Shown here: in pieces, positions 12,701 through 24,918 of the stretch
Layout: each line of letters starts with the position of its first letter
Numbering within the stretch: position 1 is the stretch's first letter
Assembly (NCBI GenBank): GCA_021904315.1
Contig: CM038916.1
Location: forward strand, 806,001 to 870,000
DNA: 64,000 nt
DNA from: Sphagnum magellanicum
Lineage: Eukaryota; Streptophyta; Sphagnopsida; Sphagnales; Sphagnaceae
Reading direction: 5' to 3'
Position numbers and translations under genes: made by a program
The notes under the pieces: model-generated
The model's database searches: none
What the model was told of the DNA's origin: nothing
What the model saw: only the letters and a program-made list of their open reading frames with translations

Positions 12701-15700
12701 ATTTACCATAGGTTATTTTGGTTATTTTATCATAGGTTATTGTTGCCTATTTTATGTTATTTACCATAAATTATTTTGGTTAATTTTGGCTATTATATTA
12801 TAAGTTATTATTAACCATTGTGTTGTAGGTTATTATTAGCTACTCTATTGTATGATATTATTCATTATTCTATTATAGGTTATTATTGACTATTCTAAGT
12901 TATTTTTGGCTATATTAGCTTATTTTATTATAAATCATTATCATTTTTTTTTTGGCTATTGTAGGTTATTTTATCAAGGCCCTATTATTGGTTATTTTAG
13001 ATTATTATATCTTAAGTTATTGCACCTTAAATCATTATATGCAAAAATTTTGAATGTTATTTTACTTTAAGTTATTATACCTTATGATAAAATAACATAT
13101 AATAACATAAAATATAATGACCTCGAATAACCTAAGGTATAACCTAAGGTTAGTTAAATAATTTAACTTAAATTAACCTAAAATATGGAATTTATAATAA
13201 GTTAGGATATAACCTATGATCCATTAAGGTATAAGAATTGATGATAATTTAGGGTATAACCTAGGGTATAATAATTTATAATAACTTAGGGTATAATTTA
13301 TATAAACTAGGGTAACTTAAAATAACATTGGGTATAACATAGAATAATTTAGGGTATTTAAAACAACAACAACAAAATAAATATATTTATCATAGTAAAT
13401 TATAATATTGAATTATGTCAATTAATAGTGAAACATGTTGTTTACATAGTGACGCTATATTGAAATAATTTCAACTATGATGAAATCACCTATGTTATTT
13501 TAAAAGTCCCATAATGATTTAAGCTAGTGAATTGCACCCCACTTTTGTACTAATGTAATGAAATCATTATGTTCATAATAACCAGTTCCAATTCACTAGG
13601 GGATTACCCACTTTGATGAAAGTTAATTTGACCTAGTTCACCCAAAACTTAATGAAACATAAAGTGAATTCAAGTATTGTCATAAATCTTCTTCATGTTG
13701 ATCATTCCCACTATCATTTCATGAAAAAAATATTGTGTCATCAAGCATTTAGATGGGTAATGTGATATTTGTTCCTCTCATATTTCAAATATGTTATAAC
13801 ATATGTCACAATACATTGGATTGCATGTTACAAGGAGAGAACATATCTTCAAAAACCAAAGATTACACTATATATATATAATGACGAAACATGATGTGAT
13901 AGTATTGAATGCCTTCTAGAACTTAATTAACAAATGCCTACAAGGTAAACTATAATTGTTGGAAAGCTTGCAATCTACTAGTTTTCCTAGGTTGTTCATA
14001 GAAATGGGAAAAATGGAAGCATTTTTTGTTGGAACATGCCAACCTAGGAAAATGTATACATTGGCTTAGATTCAACAACCCAACACAAAATGTGAACGTG
14101 CAAATCAAACATCAATCCTACATGAAGAGGTGTGAGCAGTCACCTACCTACTTTCATATGTAAGTCAAGTTTCATGCACATTTGAAAGCTAGCCATTGGG
14201 CCTAGTTAAAGGTGTATGAAAGGACTTTGCTTCTACATCTTCTTATTCTTCAACCATACAAGTATAATTCAATGTCTACCACATTACTTTCCAAACCTTG
14301 TTGTTTTTTTATGAATAGTTTTTATATTATGAGATCCCAACCCTACCATAATATAGGACAGGAATTATCATTAAATCAATGAAACTTTACTCTAGAATGA
14401 TTGTGATTTCACACATGTTCAAAATTCAAAGCTAACATGAAGTTGTTTCATTTACTCACAAACACCTTAACCTTTTATGTTCAAATTTCAAACCTAATGA
14501 AAATATTAAATAAATATGTGTGCACATTTCAATTTGCAACATCACCTAAAGTTCATAAGGTTTAAGGTTATGGGTTGTAATTTGTGATTTGATAGCTAAT
14601 TAAAATGTCAATATTTTCATGAAAGATGGTTATGATTAATGTTGGGTGTTTTTCACCTTTTTCCAAAATTGCACTAGGTTGGTTATTTAAAAATTTTAAA
14701 TAAACATCTTGGCTTTGAAAAATATATATTTTTGAATAATTACCCCAAATTTCAAATTATGGTACAAAATGAACTCGCCAATTTTCAAGTAGGCTAGTTC
14801 TCATCAATGAGAAAGTAGTTAGCTCATATCAAATTGGTTTTCAAAGTTGGACGATTGTGAGCTGAAAAATAGTCAAGGATGAAATTGGATTTCAAAGTTA
14901 AGTGATTTTGAAACTAATACCTCTTAGATGAGGACAAAGGTCAAGTAACCACTAGAACATGAATTCTCATGCATGTGAAAACCTTGTGGATTGTTTTATT
15001 TAATTAAAATTGTTGATGATTTTAAAGCTAAAGCCATTAGCATGTATGAACATTAAATAAGAAAGTTTTGCACCTCTTTCTCACACAAGACCTTATATTA
15101 CTATATTAGTTTCAAGTTTTAACCTCTTTTAGGAAGGTACTAAACTCGTTTTGTGATACCCATTCAAAATTAGTTATGATTGGGACAACTTTGAGAACTA
15201 TGGAATAACGAAAAAGATGACAAGGGTGAAAGGAATGTTAATTTTAACAATGAAACAACAAGGTTGTTGGTGGAAATGACAACAAAATTATAGAATGAAT
15301 GACAAAACAATAGTTATAATTGCAGGTGAATGATTGTATGTTGTCAAAATTAAGCTTCCCATTGCCTTGTTATCCTTTGTCATTTTCCCTTATGGGGAGT
15401 TATAATGAGCACATGTGGGAATGTGAAGCACAAGGTGTCATTGAACAAGGAAATGACAAGTTGCAAAAAAAACTATGTATAAAAAGTGGATGAGGGGAGT
15501 TTGGAGGAGAAGAAAAACAAAAGGTTTTAACGATATATGTAAGTAGTTGCATAACTTATTGTAACTTTTCTCATACAATTTTATAATGGAACTTGAATTT
15601 GTAACCAATTTGTTGCCACCCTAACATTGGGCAAACAAAGGATAACTAAAAATTAAACCTAAAGCATGTTAATAAGGGAGTCACTTGGGGAATGAAATAG

Positions 15701-17575
15701 AGAAAGTCATAATTAAAATAAAGGGAAAAAAATTGATAATGAAAGGGAAGCATTAAACAAATGTGGAATGTGATGGCCATCTTCCTCCTCTAAGACTAAC
15801 CCAAGGGTGCAAGGATGTTACAACTCAACATCCATTTTTGCTAGAATGCACATCTTATTTTCTTCTTCCTTCAAATCTTTTGTTACAATTATAAATAGTT
15901 TCCAACCTTGTTTGGCTTTTCAAAACATGAGAAAAACAACAATTCAATACCTATTTGCACTCACATGATTATCATAGGTGAGTATTTTATAAAAAAAAAT
16001 CAACTATTGCACCCTAGGAAAAACCCAAACAAGCATGTGCCATGGAGAAATACCCATGAAATGAATCAATAAGAAACATTTCATTATAACAAAATGTGTC
16101 CATGTACGCCAAGTGTTTTCACTCAATTTTGATTGAATTCACTAGTCCTAGTAGTGAACAAAGATTAGTGAACTACACCCAAATTTTATAATAGTGTTTG
16201 TTTTTATAATCATTTCAAGTTTTCTGCAAATGGATTGTTGAAGCATAAATGAGATACTTCTTCCAAAACATCAACAACAAATTATACTCATCTCATCATG
16301 CTTTTAAAATTGAAAGCAAATAATTTTCAAAACTTCAAGAAATTGTCCAATAATTTGAGAAAATTTGGGAGTTATAGTTCATCTCCTACAACAACAACAA
16401 CAATGCGTGTAACAATTCCACTTGATTATCATTGTCCTTTGTTTGATGAATGTTGCATTTCCTTCTACTATTTGTGTTTCAGATAAAATAAAAGCACCTA
16501 ACAATGTCAATGCATTTGAAACCAACCCTTATTTTGGACTCCTATGGATGTTTAATTTGATTTGGAATGTGTGATTGCAATAATTTTTTAAAAAAATCAC
16601 TTTAAAAATGACACAATATGAATAATGATTTAATATTAAAATATTTGTTTAAATATATTACAAATGTTATTTAAGATGTTAATTTGAACACAGGTGAACA
16701 AATGTGGCCTCAATTTTAGAATCTTTACATATCATATTAAAAAGCTTTTCAAGTCGATGTGAAGGCTTATGTTTGACTATATAAAAAACTTGTTTTTCAA
16801 GATTTGAAATATTACACTTTGTAAATCAAAAAGCTAGGATTTGAGATGTTACACCTCACAATTCAAAAAAATAATCTATTCATAATTTAAAAAGCCCTAA
16901 TAACTTTTTCATAAATTCAGAATTAGTTGATAAAATATTTTTAAAAAAACTTCAAACATGAATTTGACCTTCAAATGGTCTTGTATTTAAGGCAAAAATA
17001 TTTGTAGACAAAACTTAAAATTTGATTTACTCCCAACACTTCCTAATTTCGATACTTGGAAATGATTCTATCTTATACCTTACTTACAAATCATGTTCAA
17101 CATTAATTAATTCTTCAAATGGTTTAAATATTAAAAAATTAAGAAAAATTTGTTGAAATTGCAAAAAATTGAACTCAACTCAAAACACAAAATAAATTTG
17201 AAACTTATTAGTGGATTTAGCATACTTAGAGATTAATGGTGAAAATTTGAAATATTCAAATTGGGGTTGTGGGAACCTTTTTTTTCAGAAAATAAAATAA
17301 AAATGATTGTGTCAAGATTCACTAAACATGAGTTATAGATAAATAATATATAATAATATATTTAGATAAATAAATATAATAATTTATTTATATTGGCAAC
17401 AAGGTTGGAAAATATTTATAGTTAATTCCAGTGACGATGATAATCAGAATTGGTTTATGTAGACCAAGTATAAGGTCTTTTTTTGTCACTAAACAATTAC
17501 ACCATGGTTGTTGATTGAGACAATTATAAATGATTGTTTGGTCAACAATTATGTGCTAGAATAATCGAAGTTTGA
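9716..17575. other. Long AT-rich spacer, no gene seen
   Basis: No coding segment was supported on either strand. Open frames such as 11618-11881 (-) and 16298-16486 (+) lie in AT-rich sequence without motifs. The word AATTCACTA recurs with similar flanks near 10.55, 10.67 and 13.6 kb, which suggests further short dispersed repeats. The TTATT-rich block at 12.3-13.37 kb is listed separately. Confidence 0.5.
12300..13370. repeat. Degenerate TTATT-type array with strand switch
   Basis: From about 12.3 to 13.08 kb the + strand is built of diverged units around GGTTATT and TATTTTATCATAGGTTATT. One unit pair (TATTTACCATAGGTTATTTTGG) recurs about every 75-80 bases near 12.65-12.77 kb. From about 13.08 to 13.36 kb the same words appear as complements (AATAACATA, AATAACCTAAGG, TATAACCTA). 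The whole is an imperfect inverted arrangement around 13.08 kb. No protein is encoded. Confidence 0.6.
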
Positions 17576-18595
17576 CGATTATTTTGTCGTAACCCTAACC
17601 TTGAGCTCAGGACCAAAGCAAGGACTTGCAAAAGGGCAAGACAAGAGGGAGACCTGGGAGGCACATCTTATACTCTTAGGAGTGCAAAAGAGTGTGAGAA
17701 AATGAACCCTCACACTCCCAAGGCAACTCTCATTTGGGGAGTTAGAGTTTCGAAGGACTTTTGAATCTTCAGGGAGCAATTGTAGGGGTCGAAACCAATT
17801 GGTTTGAGGAGTTATTTATATCATTGGAAAGATATTGAAACGTAGATGTCTAAAATAGGCTTGCATCACCCATTTGGACATCTGAAACACAAGTTATGGC
17901 CAAAAAAAAGGTTGAGAATCAAGTTGGCAATTTGACTCCCGACCATTAAAAGTCAATAATCGACCCGATTTCCTTGTGTGCAAGTGGCGTGCCACATACC
18001 GTTGAAAAGCGTTCGATGAGGGCTACAACTTTTCTTTAGACCTCATCTCGGTCGGAGGTTTGCACACAAAGTTATGGGGCCCCAAAGTTGCGGAAGTCCC
18101 AATTTTGGCAATTTTGGGACTCCCACTTGGGAGTCTCGGAACAAAAAGCTGGACGTGGGCTTTGTGGAGAGGCACAAAGTATAATATAAGGGGGAAGGTG
18201 ATGGCTTCTTGCAAGTCCGGGCCATGGTGAGTCTTGAGAGTCCTAGTTTGCCCATGGCTCATCCTAGCACCAAAAGTGCTCCAATTATGCACTAACCACC
18301 TTGTATTGGTTTTGTGCAGGTCTGTGTGAGTAGTTGATGCTTGTCACTCATCCTAGTCCCATCCCAGAGCTCTAGCACACCCTTCTACCCCTCAAAGTGC
18401 TAAGAGCCAGGGAACGTGCTCCGATTCCTTGCTCTTCCGTTGTTTTCAGTTTGGGCTCACCTTTGAATCCATTAAGGAGCCTGGGGGTGCATCATATTTA
18501 TTGGAATGAGGGAAATTTGGGTAGTTTTTTTTTCATTTTTTTTCGTTTTTCTTGTTTTTTGTTATTTGTCCCACCTTTTTTTATGTAAGCACCAT
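17576..18595. other. GC-richer block of unknown nature
   Basis: Composition rises sharply above the AT-rich flanks. The block contains a stretch of mixed sequence with no long open frame in a consistent family; the overlapping frames at 18023-18292 (-) have no recognised motif. It directly precedes the coiled-coil relic on the + strand, so the two could be leader and internal parts of one old retroelement or gene. A promoter-leader or LTR role is only a guess; no paired LTR was found in the window. Confidence 0.35.
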
Positions 18596-18599
18596 CACA

Positions 18600-19935
18600 A
18601 TATTGTGGAGTAGCAATAAGAATAAGAGTTGGAGGCATTGAAAATTGTTCTAGAAGAGGAGTGGGTGTTTCACCCTAATGTTGTTCAAAACTTGGAAGGT
18701 TAAAAGGGTTTTGTTGTCAATGAGCTAGAGAGTTTGAGAGTGAAATATGTAAGGACATTGGAATAAAAAGATGAGATTATTGTTGCACTAAAGAAAAAAA
18801 TAGTAATAGCAAGTTATAATGTTGCACATCTTGTGCAAAAGCTTGAAAGCATGAAATTGGCATTGATGGCGGTTACAAAAGAGAGTGAGGACTGGGATGT
18901 GAAGTATGAAACACTTGTAAAGTAAAAAGATGGGGAGCTCAAAGGAGTAGCTTTCCAAAGGCAATGGGAAGACAATCATGTTAGGTTGACACACCTTCAA
19001 GGTGAAGCAGTTGTTGCTGATGAGGAAGTGCTGGAAAAACTTGAAAGGAATTCTACAACATTATCGATCATGGGGTGGTGGTTATGCACAACAATAAAAA
19101 TGAAATGTAAGTTTGAGGAGAAAATGAGAGTAGAACTAATAGTTGGGGAGTTCCAATCAAGGGACACCTTGGTAATAAACTTGCAAAGGGAGTTAGAAAA
19201 CAACATCGAACTAATGCAAAAACAAAATTCTTTGTAAAGTGAGCTTCACCCACATAGAGAATTAATTTTATAGAAGGAAAAGCTTGAGGAATTGGTGGCG
19301 AATGTTGCGGATGCATTGAAGAAAAAATCCACCGTATTATTAATAATGTTGTGGTGGCTTCATGATAAAGTAGAAAATACTAGTATGCAAGAGGAGATGT
19401 TAAGAGTGTAGCTTTGTAGCAGCCATGGAAACATCCTTGAAAAAGATGGCCTGATTTTGAGCTTGCAGCATGAGTTTGATCATAACTAGGCTTTAGTGTT
19501 GTACGTAGAAACCCTAAAGTAGAAACTAGAATTGGAAAGAACCAAAGCAAGAGTTTGTGGTGCAACGAGAGTGGAATAGTCATGAAATTGAACTAAAGGC
19601 ACATGTGGTAACATTGCAGATGTGTGCAAATGCATATCAGAGCCAACTCTTGACAAAAGATTAAAAGGTGGTGGAATTGAAGGAGCTTGTTGTAGAACAG
19701 TTGGGAAGTGGGAAGTGGAGAATGAAACCATGATGGTTGTAGCACTGGAAATAGAACATCAGTTTCTTGACAAAGATCAAAAGTTGCATTTGACACATGA
19801 GAGTTTAATGACCCTTCAAACACAAATGACTAAAACAGAGGTTCATACCACTTCACGTGTTGAAGAGCTTCTCATGGGGAATGAGGCAACAATGAAAATC
19901 TTGCAATTCCTTGTAGTGAACACCCTACCCCACTT
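18600..19935 (+). pseudogene. Decayed coiled-coil protein frame
   Basis: Allowing in-frame stops, the + strand reads as a long Glu/Lys/Leu-rich helical protein. Pieces include VVNELESLRVKYVRTLE, EEVLEKLERNS, EKMRVELIVGE, INLQRELENNIELMQKQ, KEKLEELVANVADALKKKS and VALEIEHQFLDKDQKL. Stops fall at several points (after YVRTLE, after LVK, after QNSL, and in the second half). An internal duplication of roughly 90-100 residues is visible: STTLSIMGWWL in one half corresponds to STVLLIMLWWLHDKVE in the other, each followed by a similar Glu-rich stretch. The family is not recognised. A retroelement gag-like or structural coiled-coil origin is possible. The stops argue against a functional gene. Confidence 0.45.
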
Positions 19936-20339
19936 GGCACATGCAATCATATTTCCAAAATTCATGGTTTTGCAATTTGCTTACAATGTTTGTGGGTGGT
20001 AAGTTCCTAAACACAACTGTGTAAAAACTAGATAGATTGTAGAGAAAACATTTAGGGTTCCAATTGAAAACAATTTTTATGACTTTGAGGAGGAGCCTGT
20101 GGCATTTGGTAGTATTGCCCAAGTTTGTCTTTTTAAGAATTTTCCACATTAGTGTTTTTTTTTCAATGAATTCTTGGGGATTGTAAAATTTTGAATAACA
20201 CCTCTTTTATTTTTCATTAGCCATGTTTCAAGTTCTAAGCAAGGTGGATGTACTTGGGTCTTGAGCATATTCATTGGGTTGTGTTGAATACACCCCCTTG
20301 GAAATGGGGCCCCCTTGCTTGTTGTTGTCAAGGTATCTA

Positions 20340-23081
20340 TTTCATGAACCTTATGCATATATATGAACTAGTGTCAATATTACTCACTCTTCCATCTACC
20401 AAAGTGATCTTTGTCATTTGCTTGCAAGGTAAGCAGTCCTCCCATTCATCTAATCATCAAAAGAGGGGACACCGTGAAAAATCAAGTGAAAAATTTATTG
20501 TTTGTTATAAAAGTTTGTGAATAAACTAAACCCATTGCATCACATGGTTTTCTTCTTTCAACAAGTGTGCCATTTCTTCCTTATTGACAGTGATTGATTT
20601 TTTTTGTAAATAAAATGTTCAAGACAAGTTTCACACTTTCCCTTGCATTGGGGGGCATGAAGTTACTAGGTAAACTTTTCTTCCAAATGTTGTGAACAAA
20701 GTCTACAATTTCAACAATAATTGTTCAAATTGGAAGGACTATTTTAAATTGCAAATGGGATAACATGAGCCACACCCACCTGCTTTTTGACTACTTTTGT
20801 GACTAATTTTAGGGAAATATTCTTGGAATATTATTGGAATATTCTTGAAAAAATCTTCAATAATTTTTTAAAAAAAATTTTTTCATATTATTTTATTAAG
20901 GTTTATGTTAAAAATTTGGCAAAAAATGCCATTAAAAAAAAATTCAAATCCGTTTACAAATCCTTTTATTACTTAAAAGCAAGTGTTATAATGTTTAATG
21001 GGTGTTTTTGTTAATTTTTTACTCATTGGATTAATTTCAAACTAATTCACATGTTCCCATGATATATTAAAAATACAACTATATAAACAAATCTTACATT
21101 TTCAACATCAAATTAAATTATGACTTTAAAACATGAAAAAACCAAGGAAACATTACATTTGCTATGGTATGTGTTATTGTGACTCCACTTTTAAGTACAA
21201 CGTTCTTGTACCATGAGTGACCTAAGAAATCTCCATTTGACAACATTTGTTACTCTAAATATTATCAAGGTTTCTGAGACTTTTGGATGTATAAAAGTTT
21301 GTAAAATAACAATAACAACAATTCATAGAACATCTCTCCAAATGTAGGTTTTTTGATGTTGGTTGAGAGGATTGCAAAAAAACCCTAACATTTTTTTGAA
21401 CACTTTTCGTAATTTGTAGAATTTTTTAGAGTATTGGAAAAGGTGTGACAAGTGTACAACTAGGGGATCATGTGATTTCGGCCTGGCTAATAAATTGTGG
21501 GAAATGTTTCCATTGTAAACAAAGGAAGAACAATTGTTGTTATGTATTATTGCACAACTTTGATTCTGGGGTGATGCTATTAGACAAGAAGACAAGATTC
21601 ACCACACTGGATGGGAAGCCCATTTACCATTTCTTTGGTATTTCCACCTTTAGCTAGTATAGTATGGTGGATGAAGCCTCTTATGCCAAAGTGAACCTTA
21701 AAGCTCCTCTTGACAAAATTTGTCTCTTGGGATGTGGTTTTGCCATAGGTGAAAGAAATCTATGGTGCTCCATTTCTCATTGTGATGATGGGTTCATACA
21801 ATGGCTTTTTGTTGATGTGCATGATCTCTACAAATCACCCTTTTAGGATCTTAAATTTCATTTCTATGGAATTCTTCATCGTCCTAGAAATCCATAGCAC
21901 AACATTGAGGAAAATTGCAAAAGTTACACTTTGATCAATTGTCGTAGTTTTTGGATTGGGAACAATTGGATTGATTGTATGCATCCTTGCATGTATCATT
22001 TGTTGTCAATCTACTAGGATTTTTACATTCACGATTTTCTTTCTTTCTACACTTGCACTTCCTAAGTTCTTGCAAGGTTGGTTGCCTTCTCATCATGGTA
22101 CTCTTTTCTATTTGTGTTTGTGCACACATCCTATAGTGTTTTTCCCTCTTCACAATGATTTTGATGAATGACACCTTCAGGTTGTGGAAGGTTGCAAAGC
22201 AACAGGTGCATCTCGCATCAATGGAATTGACATAGTACATGAAAATATGGAATTGGGTATGTTTGAGTTTCTCTGTAGTTAACATGTGATATAACTGCTA
22301 GTGCATTGAAAGTTTTTTATATGCAGCTCCTATTTTATGTATACCATACCTTCCACTGAAGTTGAATGTGGGAAATTGTTGGCATGTGTATGTGGGGGTT
22401 GCAACAAAATAGTTTGGTTTAGCAGACACTAAAAATTCAAAGGAAATCAACAAGCCTGTTCATGAGGTACTATTGGAGGAACAATAGATACAAAGAAAAA
22501 CCTCCTTTCTTTTCTGCACCATATGACCCACTGACCTCTTTCTTCTTGTGCCAGACAGTTTCTCTGGAAGCATTTTTAACATCAATTGAGTCTGTTGGAG
22601 CCAGGTGATTTCTGAGATGACAAATGGAGGAGTTTGGTACAGCTTCAACTGCATTGGCAAAAAGTGGTGTTATCACTTCAGCCTTGGTATCAACAGAGAA
22701 GGTTTGTCTCAAACTTCCACATTGTTGTCTTGGGGCAAATGTTTTGCTTGAATCAACTGAATTTGTGTGGTATTGTGAAAGCAAACAAAAATATTAACGT
22801 CATAAAACAATAAGCATTTTTTTGTGTTGAGCATGGGGTAGTTGTGAAATGACTGACTTGATAGATTCAGAGAAGCATTGACTAAATAGTCTGGTCTTTA
22901 TGTAAGCAAAAGGCGACTTGATGGATTGATTGAGACTGTTGCAGGCAGGAGGTGTATCCGTTATACTAGGATTGGTAGCAGATAATGACAAGGTCACGTT
23001 TAGTCCAAGCACTCTTCTGGACGGCAGCACATGGACTTCTGGACTGTTTGGAGGATACAAAAGGAAAAACAGATCTGTTAG
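20340..23081 (+). pseudogene. Zinc alcohol dehydrogenase (ADH) pseudogene
   Basis: Exon-like blocks of a medium-chain zinc alcohol dehydrogenase lie in order with splice-like borders. They are: about 20340-20428 (weak, SDLCHLLAR); about 20623-20669 (FPCIGGHEVT, catalytic-zinc GHE motif); 21420-21748 (GDHVI, structural-zinc Cys pattern C-x2-C-x2-C-x7-C, GKPIYHFFG, CLLGCGFAIG); about 21898-21976 (VVVFGLGTIGL, NAD-binding GxGxxG); 22181-22256 (VVEGCKATGASR, GIDIVHENMELG); about 22404-22466 (FGLADTKN, KPVHE); 22605-22701 (VISEMTNGGV, YSFNCIG, SALVSTEK); and 22945-23081 (AGGVSVILG, LFGGYKRK). Damage includes TAG at 21427-21429 and 21655-21657 (both where Glu is usual), TGA at 21932-21934, probably TAG at 22410-22412, and an extra A in the run 22659-22663. 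No first exon or C-terminus was found. The intron layout shows it is not a processed copy. The class III or ADH-like subfamily is unresolved. Confidence 0.85.
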
Positions 23082-24814
23082 GTTTAGATGTTAGGTTAAA
23101 GGATAGATGAATTAGGTTAAAGGGTAGATGAATTAGGTTAAAGGGTATAACCAGTTATAGATGATAAACCTAACAAATCTGTCAGGCTTGGTTGAAAAAA
23201 TATGGATGGGGTAAGATGAAACTTCTCTCTTTGTCAATTCTCATTAAGAAAACAATTCATCGTCACTGCTAGAGTGAAGCTGCGCAGAGCCCCAAGTTAC
23301 AGATATTTATTTATTTGTGTCACATGCAACACAGGCCAGAGGAGTATGCCTACATATAGGCTAGGCTAGGCTAGGGGGGCATAGATGAAACACATCCGTT
23401 AACGGATACGGTTTCCAGATAAGGACAGGGCGGCGACACTGCGACACACAGGCTCACAGGCGGCGACAGTGTTTTTGGGGCAATTTTGTGTGATAGCCAA
23501 AATGGCGACAATCCAAGAAAAAAGACTTAAATCAAAGATGGGCAACATGCTAGTAATTTTTTTGAAATTTTTGCTATATTTTTGGCTTACTAGTTGAACC
23601 ATGGGTAAAAAATATGGAAAATTTTCTTAAATTTTTGTCTTATTATGGCTATTAAAATGCTGAATAAGCACACGATTTTAGAAGTTTTTAAATTTTGAAT
23701 ATAACATTTTGGCTATAACAAGGCTGGGTGGCGGATAGTAATCAAAGCACATGTAGAGAGTACACAAGAGAAGAGCCTTCTTCGTATGTCGGTCCCACAG
23801 CAATCCCTACAAGACTTGGAGCTCCTTTTGCGGAAATCTCGCGTTTGTTTCGTTGTTTCTTGGCGCAGATCGTATCCTTTCTGTGGGATGAATCCGATCC
23901 GGGGCTAAGAAGAAGAAGAAGAAGAAGAAGAAGAAAATAGGTATTGAATACGTGACTCTTTTTTTGTTTCAATTGGAAGCATTCGAAGAAGGTCGATAGG
24001 TGAAATAGATTTGTGGTCTTTTATTTGTTCGTTCGGTGTTTTTTTTTTTTTTTTTCGCGCCCCACTTCGCAGTTGTTCTCGTCTGTGTTTCCCAGAGCAA
24101 CAACATCTGTTCCCTATCTATCCCAGATTTGTTTGTTTGTTTGTTTTGTTGTTAGGATCTCGCCTTTCCAAGGTCCCTGACCCTCTTTTGATCTGGAATT
24201 GAAGGCATCTGTCGACAACAACTCGCGATCTTTTGGAGCAACAACAACAACAACAACACCTGTTGTTTGGTTTAAATAGCCGGATTCTCAACAAAAGCAT
24301 AAGCGGCAAAGGCAACATTGGATCTCGATCTGGTCGAGGCAGATGCGACCTCGTTTCATTTGCGGAATCAGAATCGGAAGGCAGAACAAGAATTTTGCAT
24401 CTTGAGATTTGCAGGAGAAGAACAAGAAAAAGAAGAAGAGGAAAACGCTTAGGCAGATTGCAGATCGCGAGGCAAACATCTCGTCACAGACAGGTGACAT
24501 AATAGTAGTTGAGGAGCACACGCATTCTTGTAATGAACTTCCTTTGGTTTCTTACGGATCTTGATAAGACATGAGCGGCAGCATCAGCAGCAGCTGCATA
24601 CGACATGCTCCTGATGCGTCGTGCAGAAGAAGCGATCAGAGAGAGAAAAGTAGAAGACAGACAGAAAAGCTTGTGTTGTAGCGGAGTGGCAGCGACGGTT
24701 ATGAGCATTTGGCAAGAGTTGAGGGGATCTAGTTGATAAGTTGCGCCACGAGGAGGAGGAGTCACACCCAGGCAAGAAAGCTGCAATTTGAGCGACAGTG
24801 CTTCTAGTGTATGA
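23082..24814 (+). promoter_or_regulatory. Upstream and leader region of the phosphatase gene
   Basis: The region is AT-rich until about 23.75 kb, then turns GC-richer and purine-rich with (AGA)n at about 23908-23937 and (CAA)n at about 24237-24257. This is typical of a plant 5' untranslated leader. No convincing TATA box or start site could be assigned. Several ATGs lie between 24.5 and 24.81 kb; if all of this is exonic the leader holds multiple upstream AUGs, otherwise part of it may be a leader intron. Confidence 0.4.
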
Positions 24815-24918
24815 ATGGCGGAAGAGAGAAGGGGAAGAAGACCGACACGCATAATACTAGTGCGGCATGGAGAGAGTCAAGGAAACGTGGATTCCAACAC
24901 CTACTGTTGCATTGCTGA
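24811..24918 (+). promoter_or_regulatory. Overlapping upstream ORF at the phosphatase start
   Basis: An ATG at 24811 lies four bases before the chosen start at 24815 in another frame and opens a 35-codon frame that stops with TGA at 24916-24918, inside the phosphatase coding region. Its context is poor (T at -3, A at +4), while the main ATG has G at +4. Scanning ribosomes could use either, so this arrangement may lower translation of the main frame. Confidence 0.5.
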
